Notes: a model not told the origin generated them from the sequence alone. DNA of 64,000 bases from Streptomyces longhuiensis (GCF_020616555.1 NZ_CP085173.1:8448001-8512000), one strand, 5' to 3'. Positions 40,487 to 49,654 are shown, numbered from the stretch's first letter. A program made the numbers and translations.

Positions 40487-41143
40487 ATGTCCCTGATCGC
40501 AGCTGCCCGTCGCCGGAGGGCGAACAACGCGGCCCCGTTCCCGGTGCTGCCCGGTGTCTGCGCCGCCGTCGTGGTCGTGGGGCTCGCCGTCTCCGCCTGG
40601 GCACCGCACGACCGGACGACCTGGTTGCTGGAAGTGGTGTGGGTGCTGATCGGACTGCCGTTGGCCGTCCTCGCCCGGCGGCGCTTCCCGCTCTCGGGGC
40701 TGCTGTGCTGTCTCCTCGCGGCGCACGCGCTGGTGCTCGCGCTGGGCGGGCACTACACGTACGCCGAGGTGCCGTTGGGCGAGTGGGTGAAGGACGGACT
40801 GGGGCTGTCCCGGAATCCGTACGACCGGTTCGGGCACCTGATGCAGGGCTTCGTACCGGCCGTCCTGGTGCGGGAGTTGCTGGTCCGGACGTCTCCGCTG
40901 CGCGGCAGCCGATGGCTGGCGCCCCTCACGGTCTGCGCGTGCCTGGCGTTCAGCGCGGTCTTCGAGATGTTCGAGTGGGCGGCGGCGGTCATCGGCGGGC
41001 ACGCGGCGGACGCCTTCCTCGCCACCCAGGGCGATGTGTGGGACACCCAATGGGACATGTTCTGCGCGCTGATCGGCGCCACGGTCTCGTTGCTGCTGCT
41101 CAGCAAGTGGCACGACCGGCAGTTGAACCGCCTGGCCGGCTGA
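40487..41143 (+). CDS. DUF2238 (YjdF-like) integral membrane protein
   Basis: A 218-residue membrane protein with about six helices. Family residues include GHYTYAEVPLGEWVKDGLGL, the NPYDRFGHLMQGFVPAVLVRE loop and FEMFEWAAAVIGG followed by QGDVWDTQWDM. The conserved acidic and His residues near the membrane face suggest metal or quinone handling, but no function is proven. ATG 40487 is preferred over 40457 because AAGGAG lies 7 bases upstream. Monocistronic, convergent with the ABC exporter. Confidence 0.85.
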   Translation: MSLIAAARRRRANNAAPFPVLPGVCAAVVVVGLAVSAWAPHDRTTWLLEVVWVLIGLPLAVLARRRFPLSGLLCCLLAAHALVLALGGHYTYAEVPLGEWVKDGLGLSRNPYDRFGHLMQGFVPAVLVRELLVRTSPLRGSRWLAPLTVCACLAFSAVFEMFEWAAAVIGGHAADAFLATQGDVWDTQWDMFCALIGATVSLLLLSKWHDRQLNRLAG

Positions 41144-41213
41144 GGCCGGGGCGCCTTTCGGCGTCGTCAGGGGCTTCGTGCCCTGGCGCGGCGTCGGACC
41201 AGTTGCCCGCAGG

Positions 41214-43196
41214 TCACGCCGGCTCGGAGGCGGGTGGCCTGGTGGGGCCGGGGAGTCGGGCGGGGCGGTCGTGTTCGTACTGGTCGGCCTGGAGGCGGTA
41301 CATCTGCGCGTAGCGGCTGGCGGGTTCGGCGGCGAACAGCTCGGTGTGGCTGCCCTCCTCGATCAGCCGGCCCTCGTCCAGGACGAAGATGCGGTCGACG
41401 CGGCGCACCGCGGCCATGCGGTGGGTGACCAGGACGATGATGCGGTCCGGTCCCGCGAGGCCGAGGATCTGGTCGAAGGCACGCTGTTCCGCGTCCGGGT
41501 CCAGGGCGGACGTCGGCTCGTCCACGATGATCACGCAGGCGTCGCGGAAGTGGGCGCGGGCCAGCCCGATCTTCTGCCACTGTCCGCCGCTCAGGTCGCT
41601 GGCGCCGCGGAAGTTCTTGCCCAGCAAGGTGTTCATGCCGTGGGGGAGTCCGGCGATGTCGCGGTCGGCTCCGGCGTACGCGGCAGAGGTGCGCAGGTCT
41701 TCGTCGGTGACGTCGCGGTCCGGCTGCCCGATGCGGATGTTGGCCGCCGCGGTGAAGGGCCAGCGCTCGAAGGTCTGGGTGAGCAGGCTGACGTGGCCGA
41801 AGAGTTGCTGCCGGTCGGCCTCGGCGACGTCCACGTCGTCCCAGTGGATGCGGCCCTCTCCGGGTAAGTGCAGGCCGGACAGCAGGCGCACGAGGGTCGA
41901 CTTGCCGGAGCCGTTGGGGCCCACGAGGGCGATGACGCTGCCGAGTTCGATGCTGAAGGAGATGTCGTCGACAGCGGGCTCGTCCCGGCCGGGGTACCGG
42001 AAGGAGACGTTGTCGAGACGGATGGACCGCGGGCGCGACGGCAGGGCGCGGCCGCCCTCGGGGATGGCCAGGTCCTCGGCCTTCTTGAGGAAGTCGGTGA
42101 GGTCGTGCACGTAAAGGGACTGTTCGTGCAGCTGGCTCATGGTGTTCACGAGCGAACCGATGCTGGCGGAGCCCGCGTTGATGGCCATGATGGCCGTGCC
42201 GAGGACGGCGACGCTCATACGGCCGGTCAGGCACAGGCCGATCATCACCGTGAAGGTGAGTGCGTATCCGAGGCCGGAGAGGGCGGACGCGGCCAGTTCG
42301 GTGCGGGCCTTGTCCTTGGCCAGGCGTTCCTGTTCGCTCTCGGCCGTGTGCGCCATGATCCGGTAGTGGCGCAGCAGGAACGCGCCCACATGGTGCACGC
42401 GCACCTCCAGGGCTGCGGTGACCGAGGTGAGCAGATTGGACAACACCCGGCTGGCCCGCAGGTGTTCGATCCAGGTCATCGTCGAGAGGTAGCGCTGCTG
42501 GGCCACGCGCATCACGCCCCAGCCGCGCGGCGCGACGATCAGGAACAGCATGGGCAGCAGCGCCGGATTGAGCACGGACAGCACACCGCCCGCGGCGACC
42601 AGGGCCAGCACGCTGTTGATCGCCGCGACACTGGAGCCGATCATGTGGCGGGCCTCGTTGGCGCCGTACTGGGCGCGGTCGATCAGCTCCCGGAACGTGC
42701 CGTCCTCGATCGCCGACATCTCGACCCGCTGGCACGCCGCCAAGTACTGCTCGGACGCGGCGCGTTCGACCTTCGGCTCCAGGCTCCCCGCCGCCGCGGT
42801 GGACCGGGAGGCGAGCAGCGCGTTGGCGGCCAGGACCACCGCGGTCATCACCACGGCGGGCAGTGCGTCACGCAGGCCGCGCACGTCGGTGCCGGCGGCG
42901 ACGACCGCGTGCAGGGCCGCGTTGACGGCGAGCAACTTCAGCGCGGCCGCGATGCCTTGGCCCACCTCCGTCACTCCCACGGTGACCAGTGACCGTCGAT
43001 CCGTGTGCCAGGCCAGTCGGACGGTCTGCAGCACCAGGTGCGGCAGGGACCTCAGCGCACTCCACAGAGTGAGGTCGAGGCGGGCGTACTCGTGCTTGCT
43101 CCAGCCCGCGTCGTAGCGCAAGGGCCCGCCGAACAACTCCTTCTCACTGGCCGAGACAACGGGAGCACCCGGCTCCGGACGGCGCAACAGCCTCAT
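41214..43196 (-). CDS. ABC transporter, fused membrane and ATPase domains (exporter type)
   Basis: A 660-residue half-transporter. A soluble N-terminus precedes a six-helix membrane domain (about 70-360). The ATPase (about 400-640) has Walker A GPNGSGKST, SLLTQTFERWPFTAAANIRIG as Q-loop region, signature DLSGGQWQKIGLARA, Walker B CVIIVDEPTSALD and switch His VTHRMAAV. It would work as a homodimer exporting a peptide, lipid or drug. ATG 43196 is chosen; an upstream GTG at 43223 would add nine residues. Monocistronic, with repeats in its upstream region. Export direction is inferred from architecture. Confidence 0.9.
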   Translation of the reverse strand: MRLLRRPEPGAPVVSASEKELFGGPLRYDAGWSKHEYARLDLTLWSALRSLPHLVLQTVRLAWHTDRRSLVTVGVTEVGQGIAAALKLLAVNAALHAVVAAGTDVRGLRDALPAVVMTAVVLAANALLASRSTAAAGSLEPKVERAASEQYLAACQRVEMSAIEDGTFRELIDRAQYGANEARHMIGSSVAAINSVLALVAAGGVLSVLNPALLPMLFLIVAPRGWGVMRVAQQRYLSTMTWIEHLRASRVLSNLLTSVTAALEVRVHHVGAFLLRHYRIMAHTAESEQERLAKDKARTELAASALSGLGYALTFTVMIGLCLTGRMSVAVLGTAIMAINAGSASIGSLVNTMSQLHEQSLYVHDLTDFLKKAEDLAIPEGGRALPSRPRSIRLDNVSFRYPGRDEPAVDDISFSIELGSVIALVGPNGSGKSTLVRLLSGLHLPGEGRIHWDDVDVAEADRQQLFGHVSLLTQTFERWPFTAAANIRIGQPDRDVTDEDLRTSAAYAGADRDIAGLPHGMNTLLGKNFRGASDLSGGQWQKIGLARAHFRDACVIIVDEPTSALDPDAEQRAFDQILGLAGPDRIIVLVTHRMAAVRRVDRIFVLDEGRLIEEGSHTELFAAEPASRYAQMYRLQADQYEHDRPARLPGPTRPPASEPA

Positions 43197-43283
43197 GCGC
43201 TCGCCCCCGTCCCGCTCGACACCTGATGCTGCTCCATATGACCTCCTACGCCGGCGATCGGACAGATGCTCGGAGAACGGGGT

Positions 43284-43328
43284 CGATCTGTGACTCGTAA
43301 CGGTGTTGAGGGTGCGATCTGTCGCTCG
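43284..43328. repeat. Direct repeat CGATCTGTnnCTCG x2 upstream of the ABC exporter
   Basis: CGATCTGTGACTCG at 43284 and CGATCTGTCGCTCG at 43315, 31 bp apart (three turns). ACAGAT at 43262 is inverted relative to them. They lie within the 282-bp non-coding gap 43197-43478, upstream of the exporter on the minus strand, and may be regulator sites. Confidence 0.45.
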
Positions 43329-43478
43329 AAAGTTCGAACGTGGGGAGCGCGGCAGGTGGCTTCCGGCGGTGCGGCCGTCATCTCCTTTTCGAATCACCCG
43401 TGCGGGGTTGGTTACCCGTTCGAGGGATGGCGTGTCGCGCGGACGGCAGTTCTGGCCGGATCCGCGCGCGTCGTCGGT

Positions 43479-44981
43479 TCAGTTTCCCGAAGGCTCCGGC
43501 GGGGCGAGCGCGATGTCCCGCTTGAGGATCTTGCCGGTCGCCCCCTTGGGCAGCGCGTCGGCGAATCTCACGATCCGCGGGTACTTGTAGGCCGCCACCC
43601 GCTGTCGTACGTAGTCGCGCACTTCGTCCGTCGTGACGCGGGCGCCGGGCCGGAGAACCACCACGGCGGCCACCTCCTCTCCGCGCGCCGGGTCGGGCAC
43701 ACCGATCACCGCGGCCTCCGCGACGTCCGGGTGCCGGTACAGGACCTCCTCGATCTCGCGCGGATAGACGTTGTAGCCGCCTCGAATGACGAGGTCCTTC
43801 TTGCGGTCGACGATGAAGTAGTAGCCGTCTTCGTCGACACGGGCGAGATCACCGCTGTGGAACCAGCCCTCCTGGAACGCCCGCGCGGTGGCGTCCGGCC
43901 GGTTCCAGTACCCCTTCATGACGTTCTCGCCCCGGATCGCCAGCTCGCCGACCTCGCCGGGGCCGACCACCCGGCCGTCCTCCGCGACCAGCCGCAACTC
44001 GACGCCCCGGACGGGAAGCCCGATGGAACCCGGCTTGCGGGGCCGGTCCGGCGGGTTGAAGCAGGCCACCGGCGACGTCTCCGACAGGCCGTAGCCCTCG
44101 AGCACCGTGACCTCCAGCTCGCGCTCGGCGGCACGCAGCAGTTCCACGGGGAGCGCGGAGCCGCCCGAGACACCCAGCCGCAGCCGCGGCAGGGCCGGCC
44201 CGACGCCGCTCTGGAGCAGCGCGGTGTACATCGTGGGCACGCCGAGGAAGACGGTCACCTCGTCGCGGCGCAGAATCTCCAGCGCCGTGGCCGCGTCGAA
44301 GCGAGGCAGCAGGGTCAGACAGGCGCCCGCCGTGATCGCGGTGTTCAGGGCGCAGGTCTGCCCGAAGGCGTGGAACAGCGGCAGCCCGCCGAACAGGACG
44401 TCGTCCGGTCCCACGCACAGCAGCGTCCGGGCCGCCGTCAGCGCGTTGCTCACCAGGTTGTGGTGCGTCAGCTCGGCTCCCTTGGGCGTCCCCGTCGTGC
44501 CGGACGTGTAAAGGATCACCGCGGTGTCGTCATCGGCGTTCGCGGCCGCTCCGGTCATCGGCGTGGCCATGCGCAGCTGCGCGTCGAGGGTCGCCGGGTC
44601 CGCGACCAGGTGCTCCACGCCGGCCATCGACGCCGCCGGAACGGCCTCGTCGGCGGAGGACGGCGAGGCCACCAGGAATCGGGTGGCGCAGTCGCGCAGC
44701 ACGAACGCGATCTCGTCCGCCTTCAGCAGGGGATTCATCGGGACGACGACGCCGCCCGCGCGCAGGATGCCGTAGTACACGACGGGAAAGTGCAGGACGT
44801 TGGGCAGGACCATCGCCACACGGTCGCCCGCCCGCACGCCCCTGGCCCGCAGCAGCGCCGCGAACCGGGCGGTGAGGTCGTCGAGTTCCCCGTACGTGAG
44901 GACGCGGTCGCCCTGACGGACAGCGGTCCGGTCAGCGTGGGACCGGGCGGATCGCGCCAGGAGTGCGCAGAGGTCGGACAT
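43479..44981 (-). CDS. Acyl-CoA ligase (AMP-forming, FadD-like)
   Basis: A 500-residue adenylating enzyme that activates a carboxylic acid to its CoA thioester. ATP loop ILYTSGTTGTPKGAELTHHN (about residue 155), VLEGYGLSETSP (A5), GELAIRGENVMKGYWNRPDA (A7-8), SGDLARVDEDGYYFIVDRKK and the catalytic lysine near the end in LPKGATGKILKRDI. All motifs are intact. The gene overlaps the end of the TauD-like gene by 50 nt, so the two are cotranscribed and divergent from the AraC regulator. Its acid substrate may belong to the pathway encoded on the other side. Confidence 0.9.
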   Translation of the reverse strand: MSDLCALLARSARSHADRTAVRQGDRVLTYGELDDLTARFAALLRARGVRAGDRVAMVLPNVLHFPVVYYGILRAGGVVVPMNPLLKADEIAFVLRDCATRFLVASPSSADEAVPAASMAGVEHLVADPATLDAQLRMATPMTGAAANADDDTAVILYTSGTTGTPKGAELTHHNLVSNALTAARTLLCVGPDDVLFGGLPLFHAFGQTCALNTAITAGACLTLLPRFDAATALEILRRDEVTVFLGVPTMYTALLQSGVGPALPRLRLGVSGGSALPVELLRAAERELEVTVLEGYGLSETSPVACFNPPDRPRKPGSIGLPVRGVELRLVAEDGRVVGPGEVGELAIRGENVMKGYWNRPDATARAFQEGWFHSGDLARVDEDGYYFIVDRKKDLVIRGGYNVYPREIEEVLYRHPDVAEAAVIGVPDPARGEEVAAVVVLRPGARVTTDEVRDYVRQRVAAYKYPRIVRFADALPKGATGKILKRDIALAPPEPSGN

Positions 44982-46023
44982 GTGGCTTCCCTTTCGTCGG
45001 GGGGTGCGGGGTGATCACATCGCGCGGCGCGACCCCGCCGCGGCCGCCGGTGCGGGAGTGCTCATCGCCCCAGAACTCCGGTGGCAGCGAGCGTGATTGA
45101 TGTGGCGTCAGCCACAGCTGCAGGAGATGAAAGGGACGTTCGGGCCCCGGTCCGTCCTCGTGAGGCGTGCGGGCGTGCAGGACCGCGTGGTTGTTGAGCA
45201 GCAGCAGGTCGCCGGGGGCGAGGTCGATGTCGAGGCGCAGCTCCGGGGAGGACGCCGTCTCGTCCATGAGGTCGAAGAGCTCCCGCTCGGCCGAGCTCAG
45301 ACGCGGTACCTCGGGATACCGCTGCGCGGACTCCAGGCGGCCGCGGTCGTAACGCAGGCTGAGCCTCTCCCCGTCCCGGTGGGCGAGCGGCACCGCCTGC
45401 CAGGGGAGCCCGCCCGGGAGCTGTTCTCCGTGGCGGTCGAGGAAGTGCGTACGGCTCAGACCGTCGAGAAGCTCGGGCCTGCGCGCCAGTACGGCATTGT
45501 GTACCGCCGCCGAGCTGGCGAGTGTCGTACGCCCACGGGAGCCGGCCGCCCGCAGGCACAGCAGCGCCAGCGCGTCGGCGGCTTCGGTGCGCGGCGACAG
45601 CGCGGCCCCGACGCCGGGCCCGTCGCGCAAATGCCCGAGCATGTGGCCGGTCGCGTCCTGCGACACCGGGATCCCGAGGTGCTGTCCGACACCCCACAGA
45701 AGGACGGCGGCCGCCTCCTCGCTGTACCGCTCCACCGGGATGCCTCGTACCAGTGCGAAGCCCCGGCCGTTCTCCAGCTCGTCGGCCGCACTCCGCAGCT
45801 CGCCCGCCAGGGTCGGCAGCGGGAAGTGGTCGGCGGTCACCTTCAGCAGCGGGGTGCCCGGGGCACGCGCCGTCCGCAGGGCCGCGTCCAGCTCGTCGAG
45901 CCTCGCCGGTGACAGGTGCAGCGCCCAGTCCGGTGCGGCCGAGAGATCCCGGCCCCGCCACACGGCCGGACCGGTGCAGGGGCGGCGGGGGAGATCTGGG
46001 GATTGCCCACGCACCACATTCAT
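44932..46023 (-). CDS. TauD/TfdA-fold protein lacking the HxD iron motif
   Basis: A 363-residue protein aligned with TauD/TfdA-like 2-oxoglutarate dioxygenases: GFALVRGIPVERYSEEAAAV, VGQHLGIPVSQDATGHMLGH, LLCLRAAGSRGRTTLASSAA, VHN, and the distal jelly-roll end LAPGDLLLLNNHAVLHART followed by RPFHLLQLWL. In active relatives the segment before LLCL reads FHTDSxD; here it is PRTEAAD, with Arg145 for the iron His and Glu147 for Asp. The distal His283 and the Arg near 296 remain. ATG 46023 follows GGAGAAAGG. Likely a pseudoenzyme or one using changed chemistry; its gene is coupled to the acyl-CoA ligase. Confidence 0.75.
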   Translation of the reverse strand: MNVVRGQSPDLPRRPCTGPAVWRGRDLSAAPDWALHLSPARLDELDAALRTARAPGTPLLKVTADHFPLPTLAGELRSAADELENGRGFALVRGIPVERYSEEAAAVLLWGVGQHLGIPVSQDATGHMLGHLRDGPGVGAALSPRTEAADALALLCLRAAGSRGRTTLASSAAVHNAVLARRPELLDGLSRTHFLDRHGEQLPGGLPWQAVPLAHRDGERLSLRYDRGRLESAQRYPEVPRLSSAERELFDLMDETASSPELRLDIDLAPGDLLLLNNHAVLHARTPHEDGPGPERPFHLLQLWLTPHQSRSLPPEFWGDEHSRTGGRGGVAPRDVITPHPPTKGKPHVRPLRTPGAIRPVPR

Positions 46024-46126
46024 CCTTTCTCCGCGGGAGAATTCCATGAGAGATGAGTACCGGGACCGGATTCACCGACTCTTTCGCGGTCTTTTCGTCG
46101 CGATACCGACCCCTTTTCATGGGGCC

Positions 46127-46132
46127 TATACT
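46127..46132 (+). promoter_or_regulatory. Possible -10 box TATACT before the AraC gene
   Basis: TATACT is the only strong -10-like element in the divergent gap 46024-46265, 134 bp upstream of the AraC start. No convincing -35 precedes it at 17-18 bp. Confidence 0.25.
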
Positions 46133-46265
46133 TTGCCAAGGTGTCTTCCATCGGAATTCCGTGCGGCCTTCGCGGTGGTGCCACGCTAAGTCACGGCCCC
46201 GCGCAACGCTTGACCTCACGGGACGGATGACTTATCAATCTGGGACACAGCCCTGGAGCGCGCCG

Positions 46266-47285
46266 ATGAAACCGCTGGTCCGCAACGCAGCCCTGAGCAG
46301 CTACATCGAGCTCAGCCAGTCCCTGGGTATCGACCCCCGTGCCCTCATGAAGCAGGTGGGCCTCGACCCCGTCGGACTCGCCGTCCAGGACCGCTGGATT
46401 CCCGGTGCGGCCGTCGCCGAGCTGCTCGAACTGTCGGCGGCGGCAGCGCGGCGCGAGGACTTCGGCCTGCTCCTCGCGGAGCGGCGCCGCTTCTCCAACC
46501 TCGGCCCGATCAGCCTCGTCCTGCGCGAGGAGCCGGACGCGCGCAGCGCCGTCCGGCTCCTGGTGCGCCAGGAGCGCATGTACAACGAGATGCTGCGCAG
46601 CCGGCTCACGGAGGCGAACGGGCTCGCCACGCTGAAGGTGAGCCTCGCACTCGGCGAGGTGCGTGAGGCACGGCAGTCCGTCGAGTTGGCCGTGGGCGTG
46701 CTGCACGGATTTCTCCGGGTGTTCCTCGGTGCCCGCTGGCAGCCACTGTCCGTGTGCTTCTCCCACGGCGCACCCCACGACATCGCCGCGCACCGGCGAT
46801 TCTTCGGGCCCGTCGTGGAATTCAACCAGGAATTCAACGGAATCGTTTTCTACGCGACCGAACTCGACACCCCCAATACGATGTCGGATCCCCTGCTGCG
46901 TGGCTACGCCCGGCAGTACTTCGACTCCATCGCGGTCTCCGAGGACACCACCGAACTCGACCGGGTGCGCGAGCTGATCGAGGTCCTGCTGCCGACGGGG
47001 CGCTGCTCGATCGAACAGGTCGCCGGCAGCCTCGGCGTGGACCGCAGGACCGTCCACCGGCACCTCGCCACATCGGGCGAGACCTTCTCCTCCCTCGTCA
47101 ACGGAACGCGCAAGCAGCTTGCCGAGCAGCTCGTGGCGAACCCGAGCCGTTCCCTCACGGAGATCGCCGGACTCCTCGGCTTCTCCGCGCCCAGCGCCTT
47201 CTCCCGCTGGTTCCGGGATCAGTTCGGCAGCAGCGCCCGCGAGTGGCGCGCCCAGCGGTCGGCCACCGGCCCCGTCCCCAACTGA
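46266..47285 (+). CDS. AraC-family regulator with N-terminal arabinose-binding-like domain
   Basis: A 339-residue activator. The ligand domain (about 15-200) is of the OruR/ArgR-like type: SYIELSQSLGIDPRALMKQV, DFGLLLAERRRFSNLGPISL. The double helix-turn-helix (about 240-335) reads CSIEQVAGSLGVDRRTVHRH and LTEIAGLLGFSAPSAFSRWF. ATG 46266 has GGAG 8 bases upstream; ATG 46227 is an alternative. Placed between the ligase/TauD-like pair and the BKACE operon, it is the natural regulator of both. Confidence 0.9.
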   Translation: MKPLVRNAALSSYIELSQSLGIDPRALMKQVGLDPVGLAVQDRWIPGAAVAELLELSAAAARREDFGLLLAERRRFSNLGPISLVLREEPDARSAVRLLVRQERMYNEMLRSRLTEANGLATLKVSLALGEVREARQSVELAVGVLHGFLRVFLGARWQPLSVCFSHGAPHDIAAHRRFFGPVVEFNQEFNGIVFYATELDTPNTMSDPLLRGYARQYFDSIAVSEDTTELDRVRELIEVLLPTGRCSIEQVAGSLGVDRRTVHRHLATSGETFSSLVNGTRKQLAEQLVANPSRSLTEIAGLLGFSAPSAFSRWFRDQFGSSAREWRAQRSATGPVPN

Positions 47286-47300
47286 CAAGTCTCCTGTCAC
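47284..47300. other. Small dyad TGACA/TGTCA after the AraC gene
   Basis: TGACA-AGTCTCC-TGTCA overlaps the AraC stop codon. It could be a weak terminator or an operator in the 169-bp gap before the BKACE gene, which otherwise shows no clear signal. Confidence 0.3.
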
Positions 47301-47454
47301 CTGCGGTAAAGCGCCGGGCGTAACCCGCTCTTAACGTGGCCGTACCGCAAGGGCCACCCCGGCTCTGTCGATCAAGGCCCTTGCCCCAGCCACGAGTCGG
47401 GTCGGTGTGCCCACGAAGGCCTGCCCCGGCGCGTCCGCGTACCAGGAGATGACG

Positions 47455-48513
47455 ATGCACTTCCTCGATGACTCCCTGCTGCCCGAGAACCAGCAGAAGC
47501 TGGTGATCCAGGCCGCTCCCTACGGCCCCGAGTGGCTCCCCGGCGACGCCGACGACCTTCCCCTCACCATGGACGAGCACGTCCAGGCCGCCGTGGACTG
47601 CTACAACGCCGGTGCCACCGTCCTGCACATCCACGTGCGTGAACTCGACGGGCACGGCTCCAAGCGCATGTCCAAGTTCAACGAACTCATCGGCCGGCTT
47701 CGCGAGGCCGTCCCGGACATGGTCCTGCAGATCGGCGGATCCATCTCGTTCGCCCCCGAGGACGAGGGCTCCGAGGCGAAGTGGCTCAGCTACGACACCC
47801 GCCACCTGCTGGCCGAACTCGACCCGCGGCCCGACCAGGTGACGATCGCCATCAACACCAGCCAGATGAACATCGTCGAGATCATGTCCGACGACGACCT
47901 CGCCGGCACCTCCATCGCGAAGCCCGACTACTACGCGGCGTACCGGGACATGGTCGTCGAGGCGGGCCCCGACTTCTACCTCGAACACCTCAAGCGCCTG
48001 CACGCGAACGGCATCCAGCCGCACTTCCAGCTCGCCACCCTGGCCCAGCTGGAGACCGTCGAGCGTCTCATCCGCAGCGGTGTGTACACCGGCCCCCTGG
48101 TCCTCAACTACGTGGCCATCGGTGGCGGGTTCTCCGGGCGCCACCCGGCCGACCTGATCGAGTTCGTCCGCCGTGTCCCCGACGGCGCCGTCCTCACCAT
48201 CGAGTCCTCGATGCGCGCCGTCGCCCCCATGAACGCCATCGGCATCGCCCTCGGCGTCCACGTCCGCGTGGGCAACGAGGACAACCTGTGGGCCCGCAAG
48301 GGCGAGCGCATGAGCTCCGTGAAGCAGGTCGAGCAGATGGTCAGCATCGCCGACACCCTCGGCCGCGACATCGCGAACGGCGCGGAGGCCAAGGAGATCT
48401 ACCACATCGGTGAGTACTACTCCGGCACCGACCAGACCCTGGCCGCACTCGGCATGGTGCCCAACCGGCGTCCGGGCCGGCGCGGCTTCATGCTCGGCGG
48501 CACCGCCGGCTGA
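47455..48513 (+). CDS. BKACE family beta-keto acid cleavage enzyme
   Basis: A 352-residue Zn-dependent enzyme of the PF05853 family. BKACEs react a beta-keto acid with acetyl-CoA to give acetoacetate and a new CoA thioester. The TIM barrel shows LVIQAAPYGPEWLPGD, the metal motif GATVLHIHVRELDG (His-x-His), LQIGGSISFAPEDEG, IQPHFQLATLAQLE, GPLVLNYVAIGGGFSG and VRVGNEDNLWARKG. ATG 47455 is preferred since AGGAG lies 6 bases upstream; the ATG at 47449 is too close to it. First gene of a six-gene operon that ends with acetoacetyl-CoA synthetase, which would consume the acetoacetate made here. Confidence 0.92.
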   Translation: MHFLDDSLLPENQQKLVIQAAPYGPEWLPGDADDLPLTMDEHVQAAVDCYNAGATVLHIHVRELDGHGSKRMSKFNELIGRLREAVPDMVLQIGGSISFAPEDEGSEAKWLSYDTRHLLAELDPRPDQVTIAINTSQMNIVEIMSDDDLAGTSIAKPDYYAAYRDMVVEAGPDFYLEHLKRLHANGIQPHFQLATLAQLETVERLIRSGVYTGPLVLNYVAIGGGFSGRHPADLIEFVRRVPDGAVLTIESSMRAVAPMNAIGIALGVHVRVGNEDNLWARKGERMSSVKQVEQMVSIADTLGRDIANGAEAKEIYHIGEYYSGTDQTLAALGMVPNRRPGRRGFMLGGTAG

Positions 48514-48531
48514 CGTCGGCCGATCGCCGCC

Positions 48532-48640
48532 GAACCAGCACAGCCGGCCGAACAGGCTCAGCACGCCCAACCGGCACATCCAGCTGAACAAGCACAGCCA
48601 GCCCCCCGAGCACAGCACGCCGAACAACCCGAACGAAGAG
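48532..48640 (+). repeat. Degenerate repeat spacer between BKACE and MDR genes
   Basis: CCGGCCGAACAGGCTCAGC (48544-48562) recurs as CCAGCTGAACAAGCACAGC (48580-48598), 36 bp later, and weaker copies follow. In the BKACE frame, beyond its stop, the stretch would read as Pro-Ala-Glu-Gln-Ala-Gln repeats, like a lost low-complexity tail. No start codon supports translation. Confidence 0.45.
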
Positions 48641-48649
48641 AGCATTGCC

Positions 48650-49621
48650 GTGGCATACGCCATCCGCTTCCACGAGACAGGCGGCCCCGAGGTCCTGCGC
48701 CGCGAACAGGTGACCGTCGGCGCCCCCGGCCCCGGCGAGGTCCGGGTCCGGCACGAGGCCGTCGGCCTCAACTTCGCCGACACCTACTTCCGCACCGGCC
48801 TGTACCCGGCGCCGCTGCCCGCGGGAATCGGCGTCGAGGCCGCCGGTGTCGTCGAGGCCGTCGGCCAAGGCGTCACCCACGTCGCCGAGGGTGACCGTGT
48901 CACGTACACCGGCAGCCCGCTCGGCGCGTACAGCTCCGAGCGGGTCATGCCCGCCGACTCCCTGATCCGGCTCCCCGACGGCATCGACTTCGAGACCGCG
49001 GCCGCCATGACCATGCGCGGCCTCACCGCCTCGTACCTGCTGCGCCGCATCCACCCGTTGAAGCCCGGCGACACGATCCTGCTGCACGCCGCCGCCGGTG
49101 GCGTGGGACTGATCGTCTCCCAGTGGGCCAAGCTGCTCGGCCTCACCGTCATCGGCACCGTCTCCACCGAGGAGAAGGCCGCACTCGCCCGTGCCCACGG
49201 CTGCGACCACACCATCCTGTACCGGCAGGAGAACGTCGCGGAGCGCGTGCGGCAGCTGACCGACGGGGTCGGTGTCCCGCTCGTCCTCGACAGCGTCGGC
49301 AAGGACACCGTCGCCGGGTCCATGGCCTCGCTGCGCCGCCGCGGCCTGCTGGTCTGCTTCGGCACCTCGTCCGGAGTGCCGCCGCTGGACGCGATGAAAC
49401 TCGTCCAGCACGGATCGCTCTTCGTGACCCGTCCGGCGCTCGCCGACTACATCGCCGACCCCGCCGAGCGGGACGACCTCGCCGGGGAACTGTTCGGCCA
49501 CGTTGCCGCCGGCCGCATCGGGATCCGCGTCGACCAACGCTTCGCCCTCGAGGACGCCGTGACCGCGCACCGCACGCTCGAAGCGGGCCGCACGACGGGC
49601 TCGTCCGTCCTCATCCCCTGA
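48650..49621 (+). CDS. Quinone-oxidoreductase-like MDR dehydrogenase (zinc-free)
   Basis: A 323-residue medium-chain reductase, QorA type. VGLNFADTYFRTGLYP (about residue 40), GIGVEAAGVVEAVGQGV, MTMRGLTASYLLRR and the NADPH motif LLHAAAGGVGLIVSQWAKLL. The catalytic-zinc cysteine and histidines of alcohol dehydrogenases are absent. It probably uses NADPH to reduce an enone or quinone, or here acts on a pathway intermediate. GTG 48650 is chosen; the ribosome site is weak. Second gene of the BKACE operon, 33 nt before the dioxygenase gene. Confidence 0.88.
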   Translation: MAYAIRFHETGGPEVLRREQVTVGAPGPGEVRVRHEAVGLNFADTYFRTGLYPAPLPAGIGVEAAGVVEAVGQGVTHVAEGDRVTYTGSPLGAYSSERVMPADSLIRLPDGIDFETAAAMTMRGLTASYLLRRIHPLKPGDTILLHAAAGGVGLIVSQWAKLLGLTVIGTVSTEEKAALARAHGCDHTILYRQENVAERVRQLTDGVGVPLVLDSVGKDTVAGSMASLRRRGLLVCFGTSSGVPPLDAMKLVQHGSLFVTRPALADYIADPAERDDLAGELFGHVAAGRIGIRVDQRFALEDAVTAHRTLEAGRTTGSSVLIP

Positions 49622-49654
49622 GCCACCCGTCCCCCGTACCCCAGGAGAGCACCC

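Noticed and set aside
48532..48640. Possible CRISPR-like repeat
   Set aside because: Only two good imperfect copies, no constant spacer length and no cas genes.
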